Below the pieces are notes generated by a model. That model made no database searches. It saw only the letters and a program-made list of their open reading frames with translations, and was not told the origin of the DNA. Both the position numbers and the translations under genes were made by a program. Shown in pieces: positions 8,447 to 17,863 of a stretch of 64,000 nt of DNA; position 1 is the stretch's first letter, and each line of letters starts with the position of its first letter. The stretch is from Brasilonema sp. CT11. GTDB taxonomy: Bacteria > Cyanobacteriota > Cyanobacteriia > Cyanobacteriales > Nostocaceae. Location: the NCBI RefSeq assembly GCF_017982655.1, contig NZ_JABXYX010000002.1, positions 84,642-148,641 on the forward strand, written 5' to 3'.

Positions 8447-9526
8447 TCACAAGTGGAGCGCACCCAATTCTTGCCGAATCATAGCATTATCCTTGAGGAC
8501 TTTTGCTACCTTACCATTTGGTAAAGTCAGTCCCAATCCTTGCAGGTCAGCTTCCACCATAATGGCTACTAGTTGGTCAAATGTTATCGATGGTTTCCAA
8601 CCCAACTTTTGCTGCGCCTTGGTAGAATCACCAATTAACAAGTCCACCTCTGCTGGACGGAGATAGCGTTCGTCAAATTCCACATAGTCTTCCCAGTTAA
8701 GGTTGACATAACCAAACGCTTGTTCGAGAAACTCTTGTACTGTATGGGTTTCACCCGTAGCAATCACGTAATCCTCGGGCTTGTCCTGCTGAAGCATCAA
8801 CCACATTGCCGTGACATAATCCTTGGCATAGCCCCAGTCTCGCTTGGAATCAAGATTACCCATGTAAAGCTTTTTCTGTCTGCCAGCAACGATTCTGGCA
8901 ACTGCCATAGTAATCTTGCGGGTGACAAACGTTTCACCTCGTCTTGGTGATTCGTGGTTAAAGAGTATTCCATTACACGCGAATATATCGTAAGATTCAC
9001 GGTAATTTACTGTTTGCCAATGAGCGTAAACCTTAGCACAAGCATAAGGACTACGGGGGTAAAACGGTGTGGTTTCTCTCTGTGGGACTGCTTGTACCAA
9101 ACCAAACATTTCCGAAGAACCTGCTTGGTAGAATCGCACTTGGATACCTGTGCGACGCTGGTAGTCACGAATTGCTTCTAACAAACGCAGCGTTCCTACA
9201 CCTACAGAATCCACTGTGTATTCAGGAGAATCAAAGCTCACCCGTACATGGGATTGAGCACCCAGATTATAAATTTCTATTGGTTGGACTTCCTCTAGAA
9301 TGCGGCGCAAAGTGGTACCATCCGTCAAGTCGCCATAGTGTAGAAATAACCGCACTCCCTCTTTGTGAGGGTCTTCGTAGATATGATCTATGCGGTCAGT
9401 GTTGAAGGTGGATGTCCGACGTATTATACCATGAACTTCATATCCTTGCTCTAGCAAAAACTCACTCAGATATGAACCATCTTGACCGGTAATACCAGTA
9501 ATCAACGCTCGCTTCTTTTGCGTCAT
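8447..9526 (-). CDS. gmd: GDP-mannose 4,6-dehydratase
   Basis: First step of GDP-fucose and related deoxysugar synthesis: GDP-mannose to GDP-4-keto-6-deoxymannose. The N-terminus has [19 protein letters not shown] (Rossmann motif of Gmd), the catalytic YACAK is near residue 152, and the substrate-binding [15 protein letters not shown] segment is present. The 359-residue length is normal. ATG start at 9526 followed directly by the alignable N-terminus. Co-directional with fcl downstream and, on the same strand, with two glycosyltransferase genes upstream, so the region is a polysaccharide locus. Confidence 0.95.
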   Translation of the reverse strand: MTQKKRALITGITGQDGSYLSEFLLEQGYEVHGIIRRTSTFNTDRIDHIYEDPHKEGVRLFLHYGDLTDGTTLRRILEEVQPIEIYNLGAQSHVRVSFDSPEYTVDSVGVGTLRLLEAIRDYQRRTGIQVRFYQAGSSEMFGLVQAVPQRETTPFYPRSPYACAKVYAHWQTVNYRESYDIFACNGILFNHESPRRGETFVTRKITMAVARIVAGRQKKLYMGNLDSKRDWGYAKDYVTAMWLMLQQDKPEDYVIATGETHTVQEFLEQAFGYVNLNWEDYVEFDERYLRPAEVDLLIGDSTKAQQKLGWKPSITFDQLVAIMVEADLQGLGLTLPNGKVAKVLKDNAMIRQELGALHL

Positions 9527-10116
9527 GCTTTCTTATCCCTTGTGGTTACTGAATAGATGAATACTACACGCGACCCTGGTACAACCTAACAGGTATTTGC
9601 TTAAGTTTCCAACGGGAAATTTACAAGTTCTAATTTGTAGATTCATGGACAGATGCGTAAATCTGCCGATACCTAAGTTGACAGCAAGATTTTATTACCC
9701 TATACAAACTGTTTTATCTGATTCTGTAATTTTTTGTTACCTTTATCAAAACTTTATATATAAGCGTTTACTTTAAAATTATCTTAAAATAAGGGAAAAT
9801 TTAGTGAAGTGACCATTTCGGCTCAACTCAGCAGTCAAATTGCCGCTTTAGCACAGAGTCTCAGGAAAAATTCGTAATTCATAATCACAACTTCAATTAC
9901 GAATTACGAATTTTTGATCACGAGATCATTGTCGCGAATTTAATTTGCAATAGAAAAACGACTACAATGCTCCCGAGCATTAGCTTGTCAATTTTGATAG
10001 TGTAAACACAAAAGGTATCGTAGGCATACACATAGCCTCTCTCAAGGAGATAGCTTGGTACGTAGAGCGTTAGCCTGTGCCCCAGACAAAGTGCCATACT
10101 TTTGATTTTGAATTGT
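9527..10116. other. Intergenic gap upstream of gmd
   Basis: No gene seen. It is AT-rich near gmd (poly-T and TATATA stretches that could carry its promoter) and holds a perfect 15-bp inverted repeat at 9866-9915. An 79-codon minus-strand frame near 9918-10157 has no family resemblance and overlaps the sugar transferase end. Confidence 0.55.
9866..9915 (-). terminator. Perfect 15-bp inverted repeat, terminator-like
   Basis: aaaaattcgtaattc pairs exactly with gaattacgaattttt across a 20-base loop. On the minus strand the stem ends in AATTTTT and lies about 200 bases after the sugar transferase stop. Cyanobacterial genomes often carry such gaattacgaatt palindromes between genes, so it may equally be a dispersed repeat. 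Confidence 0.5.
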
Positions 10117-11085
10117 TTAGTACGCTCCATTGTCTTTGGGCATAATGACAACACCAATGGTTTTAAAAATTATCCACAAATCTAACCAAAAATTTCTGAA
10201 TTTGGCGTAATGCAAGTCTATTTGAACCCGTCGAGGATAGGGAATATCATTACGTCCAGAGACTTGCCACAATCCAGTAATTCCTGGTTGGATAGTTAAA
10301 ATCTGCTCTATGTGACAACCATACTTAGGTAACTCTTCTGCGACTAGAGGTCTTGGACCGACGACACTCATGTCTCCTTTTAAAACATTCCAGAACTGAG
10401 GAAATTCATCCAAGCTAGTCATTCGCAAAAAACGACCGATTGTTGTAATTCGCGGATCGTGCTTGAGTTTGAAATTTGTCTCAAATTCTTGCCGCATATG
10501 AGGAGATGTTTCCATCATTTGCACGAGAATTTCGTCGGCATTGGTTACCATTGTTCTGAATTTTATACAATAAAAGGGTTTGTAATTTTTACCAACCCGT
10601 TCCTGTATATAAAAAATTGGACCTTGTGAGCTTAAAGCAATCAGCAAAGCCAAAATTAAGTACAAAGGGGAGAACAGAATTAGCACCGACAGGGAAAAGA
10701 AAATATCGAACAGTCGCTTGGTAAACTCTCCGTTTAAAACTTGAAAAGACAGACCTTTAGTTTGAACTTTAGGTATCTTTTTGTGTTGACCGCGTTTGAA
10801 GAAAAGCCGTGATCCTCTGTATGTTGTTGAAGTGTTTGTCTCAACAACACCTGCCCGTTTCCAGGGCAATAGGGCAGCCACATTTGTTGCAGTTGAGCGT
10901 AAAGACGCTCTATGCGGTTGTGCGGAGCGCAGTGCCCTAAAGGGCGATCTCCTGCTCAACGCTGACCGAGGTGCATTTAGTTGTGTCCGTCCTTCAGATG
11001 AGCGGACGCTGCTGGAAAAACAGCGCCCAGTCCCGGGCTTACTACGCGATCGCTTCCCGGAGAGGAGTGAGCTCTGGGCAGTCAT
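10117..11085 (-). CDS. Polyprenyl-phosphate sugar-1-phosphate transferase with repeat-derived N-terminus
   Basis: Initiating glycosyl-phosphate transferase for exopolysaccharide (WcaJ/CpsE-like bacterial sugar transferase domain). The C-terminal 200 residues show one hydrophobic hairpin (FSLSVLILFSPLYLILALLI), then the conserved KFRTM, SLDEFPQFWNVLKGDMS, VGPRP and PGITGLWQVSGR motifs. The first 75-80 residues are Arg/Ser-rich (for example GKRSRSKPGTGRCFSSS) and coded by GC-rich palindromic repeat sequence at about 10850-11080, unlike the rest. The second ATG (11085) has AAGGAG four bases upstream; a GTG frame extends to 11112. A start after the repeat, such as GTG in the ATNVAALL stretch, cannot be excluded. 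Confidence 0.85.
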   Translation of the reverse strand: MTAQSSLLSGKRSRSKPGTGRCFSSSVRSSEGRTQLNAPRSALSRRSPFRALRSAQPHRASLRSTATNVAALLPWKRAGVVETNTSTTYRGSRLFFKRGQHKKIPKVQTKGLSFQVLNGEFTKRLFDIFFSLSVLILFSPLYLILALLIALSSQGPIFYIQERVGKNYKPFYCIKFRTMVTNADEILVQMMETSPHMRQEFETNFKLKHDPRITTIGRFLRMTSLDEFPQFWNVLKGDMSVVGPRPLVAEELPKYGCHIEQILTIQPGITGLWQVSGRNDIPYPRRVQIDLHYAKFRNFWLDLWIIFKTIGVVIMPKDNGAY

Positions 11086-11176
11086 CATACTCCTTAACAA
11101 TCCACACCACACATAGTCCCAATCTTAAAGCTAAAAGGAGGTGCTTCTGGGGCAAATTTCCAAAAGCCTGTAAAAC

Positions 11177-11202
11177 AAGACCATCAATCAGGTGATGGTC
11201 TT
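11177..11202 (-). terminator. Rho-independent terminator overlapping the GT4 stop codon
   Basis: aagaccatc pairs perfectly with gatggtctt across an eight-base loop; on the minus strand it is followed by GTTTTA, and on the plus strand by TTTTTT. The stop codon of the minus-strand glycosyltransferase gene lies inside the hairpin. Confidence 0.7.
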
Positions 11203-12356
11203 TTTTGTATACACTTATTTAGAAAGTCAAGATAGCGCTGTGCAAACATTTGCGGGGAAAATTGAGCAGCGTGCACTCGCGCATACTCAGGATTACATTT
11301 TCCTTGATAAACTTCAAATTTTTTGATCGCGTCTACTAATGCCTCCTCTGTTTGCTCTTTAAAAAAGATACCAGTTCCTTGCTCACCGTGTTCACCTAGA
11401 TCTCGCACAGTTTCTAAAGCACCACCAGCACCATAGGCGATCACCGGAGTGCCGCAAGCCTGCGCTTCCACTAAAGCTATGCCAAAATCTTCACGAGCTG
11501 CATAGACAAAACCTTTAGCATTAGCCATATATTTTTTTACCACATCATCGGGTTGCCACCCCAGTATTTGTATATTTGATTCTGCTATACTCCGGATTTT
11601 TCTCATTTCTGGTCCTGTTCCAATTACTACTAAAGGTAGTTGCAATTTATTAAAAGCCCTGATTATCAAAGATACTTGTTTGTAACTTACCAACCGGGAA
11701 ACAGTTAGATAAAAATCTTCTTTTTGAGGCAAGAAAGGAAAACTCTCAATATTAACTGGCGGATAAATGACTGTTGCTTCTCTTCGATAGCAACGCCAAA
11801 TACGACGAGCAGTATGTTTTGAGTTAGCAATAAAGTAATCAACACGATTCGCACTCAACACATCCCACTGACGCAGACGATGCAGTATATACCGCGTCAT
11901 CCACCCAGGTAAACCACTTCCCAACTTGCTCTGTTGAAGATAATCGAAAGTCAACTCCCAAGCGTAGCGCATGGGGCTATGACAGTAGCAAATATGTAAC
12001 TGTTCGGAAGTGGTTATAACTCCTTTTGCTACGGCGTGGGATGAAGATAAAATGACATCATATGCTCGTAAATCTAGCTGTTCTATTGCTAGTGGTAACA
12101 AGGGCAAATATTTTTGTACACCATTACGGGCAAAAGGAAAGTGTTGAAGAAACGTTGTGCCAATCTTCCTCTGGTATAAATAACTTTCCGAGTGACTGGA
12201 TTCAAAATCGATGAGGGCGTATAAATCAGCATCGATGTGGTTGAGAATTTCTCGCACAACGAGTTCTGAACCACCAGTGGCTTTCGGTGTTAACCATTCA
12301 TGAACGAGGGCACATTTGGTGGGCACAGCTAACTGTAATTGGTAGAGAACACGCAA
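11184..12356 (-). CDS. GT4-family glycosyltransferase
   Basis: Retaining glycosyltransferase of the GT-B fold (family 4) acting in the cytoplasm, probably adding a sugar to the lipid-linked polysaccharide begun by the neighbouring sugar transferase (inference). The N-terminal domain opens with CALVHEWLTPKATGGSELVV (acceptor side, glycine loop); the C-terminal donor-binding domain has YLTVSRLVSYK and the EDFGIALVEAQACGTPVIAY E-x7-E motif. Length 390 residues. The longest frame begins at TTG 12356; GTG at 12326 (MPTKCALVHEW) gives the N-terminus expected from the family, so the start is uncertain. The donor sugar cannot be read from sequence. Confidence 0.88.
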   Translation of the reverse strand: MRVLYQLQLAVPTKCALVHEWLTPKATGGSELVVREILNHIDADLYALIDFESSHSESYLYQRKIGTTFLQHFPFARNGVQKYLPLLPLAIEQLDLRAYDVILSSSHAVAKGVITTSEQLHICYCHSPMRYAWELTFDYLQQSKLGSGLPGWMTRYILHRLRQWDVLSANRVDYFIANSKHTARRIWRCYRREATVIYPPVNIESFPFLPQKEDFYLTVSRLVSYKQVSLIIRAFNKLQLPLVVIGTGPEMRKIRSIAESNIQILGWQPDDVVKKYMANAKGFVYAAREDFGIALVEAQACGTPVIAYGAGGALETVRDLGEHGEQGTGIFFKEQTEEALVDAIKKFEVYQGKCNPEYARVHAAQFSPQMFAQRYLDFLNKCIQKRPSPD

Positions 12357-12697
12357 GGCGGGAGTTAGAGGTTGCTTTACTGAAACAGTATTCCCAAAGG
12401 AATGGGAAACGCCCCACTTCTAGCTAAAGACGTAATCCTTTTATAGGAGGTTCCTGCAGAATACCGCAAACTGATAACCTCAAGATGGGGACAAAATACT
12501 AGGTATTGAGTCTTAGGGCGCGGATTTTTTTTCATATCCTCACTCCTACTAACCAGTCCCTAGTACGTCGGGCGCGGAAATAAGCATACCATTTGACAAA
12601 AAATCAAAAACCCTTATGTTCAGGGTTTTCTCCGGCTTGCAAATTCCGCAAAACGCTACTAGTCCCTTTATCAAGCAACTTAAAATCGGGTAATGGT

Positions 12698-13636
12698 ATG
12701 CGAATTTTAGTAATGGGTGGTACACGGTTCATTGGTGTTTATTTAACCAAATTATTAGTAGAACAAGGACATTCAGTCGTACTATTTAATCGTGGGAATC
12801 GTCCTGCACCAGTCGAGGGCGTAGGACAAATTATAGGCGATCGCACTGATGCTGCCCAGTTAAAAGAAAAATTATCCAAAGAAAATTTCGAGGTCATTTT
12901 TGACAACAACGGACGAGAACTTACTGATACTCAACCATTAGCAGAAATTTTTCAAGACCGCGTAGAACATTTTGTGTACATGAGTTCTGCTGGAGTATAT
13001 CTCAAATCAGACCAAATGCCTCATGTGGAAGGGGATACTATCGATCCCAAAAGTCGCCACTCAGGTAAACATGAAACAGAAGCTTACCTAACGCAACAGG
13101 GATTGCCTTTTACCTCAATTCGTCCCACCTACATTTACGGTCCTCAGAACTATAACGATTTAGAAGCTTGGTTTTTTGACAGAATTGTGCGTAACCGTCC
13201 CATTCCTATCCCTGGGAACGGTTTGCACATAACCCAATTCGGTCATGTCAAAGACTTAGCAACAGCAATGTCCAAAGTTCTGGGCAATTCTGTAGCACTG
13301 CGACAAATTTACAATGTGTCTGGCGATCGCTTCGTCACTTTTGATGGTTTAGCCCGCGCCTGCATCGTTGCTGCTGGTAAATCTCCCGATGAAATCAAAA
13401 TTGTCCATTACGATCCGAAAAAATTTGATTTCGGTAAGAAGCGCAAAGCTTTTCCTTTGCGGGTGCAGCACTTCTTTGCCTCAGTGAATAAAGCGAAAAC
13501 AGAATTAAACTGGCAGCCTGAGTATGATTTAATTTCTGGACTCAAAGACTCCTTTGAGAATGATTTTCTCACTTCTGGGCGAGATCAAGTAGAAGTTGAT
13601 TTTTCTATGGATGAAGAGATTTTGCAGTCTCTTTAA
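12698..13636 (+). CDS. NAD-dependent epimerase-fold protein, CSP41-like
   Basis: Atypical short-chain dehydrogenase of 312 residues related to the plant chloroplast stem-loop-binding protein CSP41, which binds RNA. It opens MRILVMGGTRFIGVYLTKLL with a GGTRFIG Rossmann glycine motif and keeps the FNRGNRP segment typical of the group. FVYMSSAGVY is present, but a canonical YxxxK dyad is not clear. The ATG at 12698 follows GGGTAATGG; the 35 extra upstream codons have no homology-like features. It is divergent from the glycosyltransferase cluster, so it is probably not a polysaccharide enzyme. Confidence 0.8.
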   Translation: MRILVMGGTRFIGVYLTKLLVEQGHSVVLFNRGNRPAPVEGVGQIIGDRTDAAQLKEKLSKENFEVIFDNNGRELTDTQPLAEIFQDRVEHFVYMSSAGVYLKSDQMPHVEGDTIDPKSRHSGKHETEAYLTQQGLPFTSIRPTYIYGPQNYNDLEAWFFDRIVRNRPIPIPGNGLHITQFGHVKDLATAMSKVLGNSVALRQIYNVSGDRFVTFDGLARACIVAAGKSPDEIKIVHYDPKKFDFGKKRKAFPLRVQHFFASVNKAKTELNWQPEYDLISGLKDSFENDFLTSGRDQVEVDFSMDEEILQSL

Positions 13637-13712
13637 ATTTTGCGTTCAGGCAAAAGACGCGGGCATAAGCAATTCAAGCAGGTGCCCTATGTCCTCCAGA
13701 CACGGCGAACGT

Positions 13713-13734
13713 GAACGCTTACGCATAAGCGTTC
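13713..13734. repeat. Perfect short palindrome
   Basis: gaacgctta and taagcgttc flank a four-base loop (cgca). No T-run follows, so a terminator is unlikely. Confidence 0.6.
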
Positions 13735-13778
13735 GCACCCACCATTTGAAAAAGTTTTGGCTTAAGTTGACCAAGAAA

Positions 13779-13814
13779 GGGGTGTAGGGGTATAGGGGTG
13801 TAGGGGTGTAGGGG
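13779..13814. repeat. Octamer tandem array (ggggtgta/ggggtata)
   Basis: Four to five tandem eight-base units of the form ggggtgta or ggggtata. The same unit builds arrays at 14104-14142 (complement), 33587-33623, 33648-33663 (complement) and 38383-38420. Confidence 0.85.
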
Positions 13815-13948
13815 AGGACAGTGCCGTGGGCGGGTTTCCCGCAAAGTCTGCCGGGCGGAAGATTCCGTCCGGCGAGCTTTGCGACTTGAGGCACCTGTCC
13901 GCCCTTGCCAGTACTTGATGAGGATCTCCCCACAGAGGTATCTGGTGA

Positions 13949-13973
13949 GTAAGGCGTGGCGTTAGCCATAGGG
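13949..13973 (-). repeat. Dispersed repeat, ccctatggc...cgccacgcctta family, copy 2
   Basis: Reverse-orientation copy (gtaaggcgtggcg-tta-gccataggg) of the element seen at 3993-4019. Confidence 0.7.
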
Positions 13974-14103
13974 CGTCAGAAGAGAGATTTTTCTTTGTGG
14001 TGCACCCCTGCCCTGGAACTAAAAGGGTACTCACCGCCCCCGCTAAATTTTTAATGAGCGTGGTCTTTTATTGGTGGTGGGTCCAAACCCCCACCAATAA
14101 GTC

Positions 14104-14142
14104 TTACCCCTTACACCCTTACACCCTTACACCCTTACACCC
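14104..14142. repeat. Octamer tandem array (cttacacc)
   Basis: Four to five tandem copies of ttacaccc, the complement of the ggggtgta unit found upstream at 13779-13814. The two arrays, about 300 bases apart, could pair with each other in a transcript. Confidence 0.85.
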
Positions 14143-14446
14143 GTGCGTTGTTGACACAGATGGAGAGCATCACTGTTTAAGTTGCATCTTTAGAAAGATT
14201 TTCAAATAGACCTACTAAGCGTTACATAGTAATAAATGCTACTAATTTATTTAAGAACTCAACCAATCTTTTTATAGTACGCGACCCCTAAGCCAATCTT
14301 TTCTTTTTTTTGATACCATAAAAAAGCCTGGTTATCGGGTTTTACGGAATTTTGTACTTTTTTAAGAACGAGTCATTATTGTATTTCATTGAATTTGCTG
14401 GTAAAAGATTAAACAAAGACACAATTAATAAGCATTTGCTGTGAAT

Positions 14447-15673
14447 ATGTCTGGCACAATCAATATCCAATTGCAAAGCAAGCTGCTGATTTTATTTGCA
14501 GCAGGTTTATTATTCTGGTCCAGCATTGGTTCATTGCTGCCAACGCTACCACTGTATGTTGAGTCTGTAGGTGCAACAAAGCAGCAAATTGGGATTGTGA
14601 TGGGCGGTTTTGCCATCGGACTGTTGTTTTTTCGCCCTTTTTTAGGACGTTTGGCGGATTGGCGGGGTCGTAAAATTGTCTTACTAATTGGTACGCTCGT
14701 GGCTGCTATAGCACCGCTTGGTTACTTGTCAGTCAAATCTATTCCCCTGCTGATAGTAGTGCGTGCTTTTCATGGTATTAGCATAGCTGCTTTCACCACT
14801 GGTTTTAATGCATTGGTGGCTGACATGGCTCCTTCGGAAAAGCGGGGTGAAATCATTGGGTACATGAGCTTGGTTAATCCTATCGGAATAGCGATTGGAC
14901 CTGCGTTAGGCGGATATTTGCAAGCCGGAGTCGGTAACCAGATTTTATTTTTGATTACTGCTGAATTAGCTTTTGTGGCGTTTTTGGGTTTGTTGACAAT
15001 TGTCAATCCACCATTGCCAATACACCACCAAGGGAATATCCAAAATCTTCAATTTTGGCAAGTTTTGTTTAGTCCCAGAGTGAGAATTCCGGCTTTTATC
15101 ATGTTGCTGGTTGGTTTGGCTTTTGGTGCTTTACACGTTTTTGTCCCGTTGTTCATTAAATCAACTGGGGTGAATTTAAATCCAGGGTTGTTTTATACAG
15201 CCGCTGCAGTTGCTAGTTTTGGCATCAGGATATTTACAGCAAAGGCAAGCGATCGCTTTGGTCGTGGTTTGTTTATTACTATCAGTCTAGTTCTTTACAC
15301 GTTAGCATTATCAGTTCTATGGCTAGCAAATAGTCCTGCGGCTTTCTTATTTGCATCAATGATTGAGGGGATTGCTTCTGGCACTCTGATTCCCATTATT
15401 GCAGTTTTGATGGTGGATCGAGCGCACGCTTATGAACGGGGGCAGATATTTGCTGTCTGTCTAATGGGCTTAGACATCGGGATTGCGATCGCAGGCCCAA
15501 TTTTTGGTTACATTGCCGAATATCTTGGCTATAGAGATTTGTTTGGTCTATGCGCTGGTTTAACATTCTTAGGCGTTATCATCTTTATAACTTTTTCTGG
15601 CAAAGATTTACCTAGTTCCGTCCGCTTTGCTTTTGGGCGCGGTCGAGATGTTTACGCATTGAAAGACACGTAG
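14447..15673 (+). CDS. MFS transporter, drug/metabolite efflux type
   Basis: Twelve-helix major facilitator protein of about 408 residues in the cytoplasmic membrane. The loop 2-3 signature is GRLADWRGRKIVLL and its counterpart in the second half is AKASDRFGRGLF, as in the proton-driven exporter branch (arabinose/quinolone-exporter-like). The substrate is unknown. GTG at 14441 and ATG at 14447 are both possible starts and neither has a clear ribosome site; ATG is preferred. Upstream is the repeat-rich gap and downstream a hairpin and tRNA-Arg, so it is probably transcribed alone. Confidence 0.82.
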   Translation: MSGTINIQLQSKLLILFAAGLLFWSSIGSLLPTLPLYVESVGATKQQIGIVMGGFAIGLLFFRPFLGRLADWRGRKIVLLIGTLVAAIAPLGYLSVKSIPLLIVVRAFHGISIAAFTTGFNALVADMAPSEKRGEIIGYMSLVNPIGIAIGPALGGYLQAGVGNQILFLITAELAFVAFLGLLTIVNPPLPIHHQGNIQNLQFWQVLFSPRVRIPAFIMLLVGLAFGALHVFVPLFIKSTGVNLNPGLFYTAAAVASFGIRIFTAKASDRFGRGLFITISLVLYTLALSVLWLANSPAAFLFASMIEGIASGTLIPIIAVLMVDRAHAYERGQIFAVCLMGLDIGIAIAGPIFGYIAEYLGYRDLFGLCAGLTFLGVIIFITFSGKDLPSSVRFAFGRGRDVYALKDT

Positions 15674-15686
15674 AAATATAACTAAT

Positions 15687-15710
15687 AGAGACACGAAAGT
15701 TCGTGTCTCT
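15687..15710. terminator. Hairpin after the MFS gene
   Basis: agagacacgaa pairs perfectly with ttcgtgtctct around a minimal loop, 14 bases after the MFS stop codon and just past the 3' end of the minus-strand tRNA gene. There is no long T-run; it could serve either transcript. Confidence 0.55.
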
Positions 15711-15717
15711 AAGATAA

Positions 15718-15791
15718 CGGGCGAGGAGGGATTCGAACCCCCGACACCGTGGTCCGTAGCCACGTGCTCTAGTCCACTGAGCTACACGCCC
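15718..15791 (-). tRNA. tRNA-Arg (anticodon ACG)
   Basis: The minus strand folds as a complete 74-base tRNA: acceptor GGGCGTG with CTCGCCC, D stem GCTC/GAGC, anticodon stem CGTGG/CCACG with loop CTACGGA (anticodon ACG), five-base variable loop and T arm GGGGG-TTCGAAT-CCCTC. One T-T mismatch lies at acceptor pair 6-67. A34 is expected to be deaminated to inosine, so it would read CGU, CGC and CGA. No encoded CCA is seen; the base after the stem is G. Confidence 0.95.
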
Positions 15792-15825
15792 TTACCGACA
15801 TCTAATAATAGCACACCTTTTCTAA

Positions 15826-16332
15826 ATGACGCAAGAAAATTTTGAAGTTTTCTCCAACAACTTGAGCCATCTGGATAATCAGGGTCAGGCTCAGATGGTG
15901 GATGTGTCTGGAAAAGCGTCCACCGTTCGCCAAGCTGTCGCCGCAGCCAGAGTCAGGATGCTACCAGAAACCTTCGCCGCCATTCAAGCAGGAAATGCTC
16001 CAAAAGGGGATGTGTTAGGAACCACCAGATTAGCCGGAATTATGGCAGCCAAACACACAGCTTCTTTAATTCCCCTATGTCATCCCTTACCATTACAAAA
16101 AATCGAAGTACAGGTGACACCTGAGCCAGAATTACCTGGTTACCAAATTCAAGCAACAGTCAAGACCAAAGCAGAAACAGGAGTCGAAATGGAAGCTTTA
16201 ACTGCAGTTTCTGTTGCGGCTCTGACTTTGTATGATATGGCGAAAGCCTTGGAAAAGTCGATTCAAATTGAATCGATTAGGTTGATTAGTAAAACTGGCG
16301 GAAAATCAGGAGATTATAGTCAGTCAGATTGA
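15826..16332 (+). CDS. moaC: Cyclic pyranopterin monophosphate synthase MoaC
   Basis: Second step of molybdenum cofactor synthesis, closing the pyranopterin ring after MoaA. The 168-residue protein contains [38 protein letters not shown] (substrate-binding LCHP) and [21 protein letters not shown], the three hallmark blocks of MoaC. The short N-terminal extension [12 protein letters not shown] is variable in the family. It begins 34 bases beyond the divergent tRNA gene. MoaC is needed for the molybdopterin of NarB, encoded at the left edge of this window, though they are not in one operon. Confidence 0.96.
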   Translation: MTQENFEVFSNNLSHLDNQGQAQMVDVSGKASTVRQAVAAARVRMLPETFAAIQAGNAPKGDVLGTTRLAGIMAAKHTASLIPLCHPLPLQKIEVQVTPEPELPGYQIQATVKTKAETGVEMEALTAVSVAALTLYDMAKALEKSIQIESIRLISKTGGKSGDYSQSD

Positions 16333-16418
16333 TGTACCTTTTGGTTAATGTGTCTGAGCGCGATCGCTTAGCGATCGCTCTTCCCCATCGCCACTTTCAG
16401 TAACCGCCGATTCAACGC

Positions 16419-16853
16419 TCAGCGCAAAAAACGAGCAGCACTCAGCATTAGGGGCGCTGTGAGTAGCAGCAAAAGCGTGGGCAGACCAAAGTAGATTGTT
16501 GCGTAAACGGCGTTAGTAGCGCGGGTTTTTGTGTGGTCGATACTCATCCAAGCATTCATCACGCCAATATTAATCACCCCAAGCACGAAGTGTAGGGCTA
16601 GTACGACGATACTCAGACCAACAATCCAGCGCATTGCCATATTCAACCGTCGCCCCCAAGCAATAACAATCAGTATGAGTGCGACGGCCAGAGCAAGCCA
16701 GCGCATAAGCATGACAGGGAAGAAGATGATCACGGCTTCATTAGCAGTGATTCCAGGGTGTGTAAATGGGGAGAGGGGCAACGACCAGAAAAGGAGCAAG
16801 GCGGTGGTGCCAAGCGTTGCAAACCAGCAACAAAAAAATAAAACTTTTTCCAT
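16419..16853 (-). CDS. Small four-helix membrane protein of unknown function
   Basis: A 144-residue hydrophobic protein starting MEKVLFFCCWFATLGTTALL. Four transmembrane segments are apparent (residues about 3-22, 43-64, 72-98 and 118-140). I do not recognise a family. The frame extends upstream to 16970, but the extra 39 residues are hydrophilic and look non-coding, so 16853 is preferred; no strong ribosome site is visible. It converges with moaC; the gap between them holds tandem gcgatcgct motifs. Confidence 0.6.
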   Translation of the reverse strand: MEKVLFFCCWFATLGTTALLLFWSLPLSPFTHPGITANEAVIIFFPVMLMRWLALAVALILIVIAWGRRLNMAMRWIVGLSIVVLALHFVLGVINIGVMNAWMSIDHTKTRATNAVYATIYFGLPTLLLLLTAPLMLSAARFLR

Positions 16854-17180
16854 AGTAAGTATTTTATTTTTTCTGGGTGTGTAAGTACACCCCCCCAGAA
16901 ATGAGGCACACAATTCGCTGTTTGGATGAACTTTGTGCAGGCTCATCAAAATTTTCATTTTTGATACCATTTCACGATCAAGCCTGATACAAATGATTGG
17001 TCTCTAATTCTTTCTCCCTGCTCGGGTGCTTGGGTGCCCCTTCGGTCATTGCCTTTGACGCAGCTGAATCTATGATTTAATTTTAGAACTATGAGATTTG
17101 TAGGCTGGACACCATCTTAGCTCCCAAAAATCATAAAATGAGTGAGAAAGCACTTTTGTTAATATCTGTAACAATAACTT

Positions 17181-17438
17181 ATGCCTCCTCGTTGGCCTCG
17201 TAAACCCGATCGCAAAGACCCTGCTTACCGGAAATTAGATGACCGGATGAATTTTGCCATTCATGTGGCGATATTTGCCCTGTGTAATTCCGGTTTGTGG
17301 TTTTTCCATAACTTGAATATGGTTACTTGGGAGTGGCTTCCTTGGTTAACAGTAGGTTGGATGGTCGTGGTATTGGGACATTTGATTTATATTTCGGCGA
17401 TCGCCAATTACTCCGAAATACCACCTACATCCACCTGA
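17181..17438 (+). CDS. 2TM-domain protein
   Basis: An 85-residue protein with two transmembrane segments (about residues 25-43 and 52-72) separated by a short Trp-rich loop (HNLNMVTWEWLPW), the layout of the small 2TM domain family common in cyanobacteria. The N-terminus is basic and soluble (RWPRKPDRKDPAYRKLDDR). The function is unknown; histidines and tryptophans near the membrane faces recall cofactor-binding two-helix proteins, but that is speculation. Confidence 0.7.
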   Translation: MPPRWPRKPDRKDPAYRKLDDRMNFAIHVAIFALCNSGLWFFHNLNMVTWEWLPWLTVGWMVVVLGHLIYISAIANYSEIPPTST

Positions 17439-17551
17439 AGACTGACCAGACAGACTAGGGCGATTGTAACTTGCGGTGGTAGAGTCAGTCTCAAGATTTG
17501 AGGGATAATGTATATAAAATGAAAGTTCTCGCTTTATGTAGGATTATCTTT

Positions 17552-17863
17552 ATGGCTAACACTAACATTACAGAGTCAATAGAAGCCCTAGCAGCAGAAA
17601 TAGGCGAAACCATTTATATAGATATTGCCAAATGGCACCTTTACTTATCGAATGCCAAGTTACATACTATAGTTGCTGAAAAAGTGTATCCCTTAATTAC
17701 TGCTGGGAAATCAGTGGATCAAGATGAAGTTGTACAAGTTTTAGAATCTATTCCAGTTAAAATTGGTGGTGGCAGAAAAGAACTTCCTCTGATTGATTTA
17801 CTACCGCAGCAATCCCAAGCCAATCTAGTAGATCTTTTAAAAAGATTTCAGCAAGATATGTAA
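17552..17863 (+). CDS. DUF3181-like conserved cyanobacterial protein
   Basis: A 103-residue soluble protein beginning MANTNITESIEALAAEIGET, with an IDIAKWHLYLSNAKLHT block and a C-terminal IDLLPQQSQANLVDLLKRF helix. It resembles the cyanobacteria-specific DUF3181 family from memory; no role is known. The ATG at 17552 has AGGA about eight bases upstream, better than the upstream GTG/TTG choices back to 17498. Confidence 0.7.
   Translation: MANTNITESIEALAAEIGETIYIDIAKWHLYLSNAKLHTIVAEKVYPLITAGKSVDQDEVVQVLESIPVKIGGGRKELPLIDLLPQQSQANLVDLLKRFQQDM

Larger units (their letters stand above)
13637..14446. other. Repeat-rich intergenic region
   Basis: No gene supported across 810 bases. It contains a perfect palindrome (13713-13734), two octamer tandem arrays in opposite orientation (13779-13814 and 14104-14142), a copy of the cgccacgcctta repeat (13949-13973) and GC-rich segments such as gggcgggtttcccgc that recur near 27130. 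Overlapping open frames here are translations of the repeats. Confidence 0.7.

Noticed and set aside
10796..11195. Plus-strand frames opposite the sugar transferase N-terminus
   Set aside because: Translations of GC-rich repeats; the minus-strand gene is clear.
13779..14142. Possible CRISPR array (regular octamer repeats)
   Set aside because: Units are eight bases with no unique spacers; these are tandem repeats, and no cas genes are present.
13646..14209. Three short frames in the repeat gap
   Set aside because: Encoded by octamer arrays and palindromes, so no real gene is supported.
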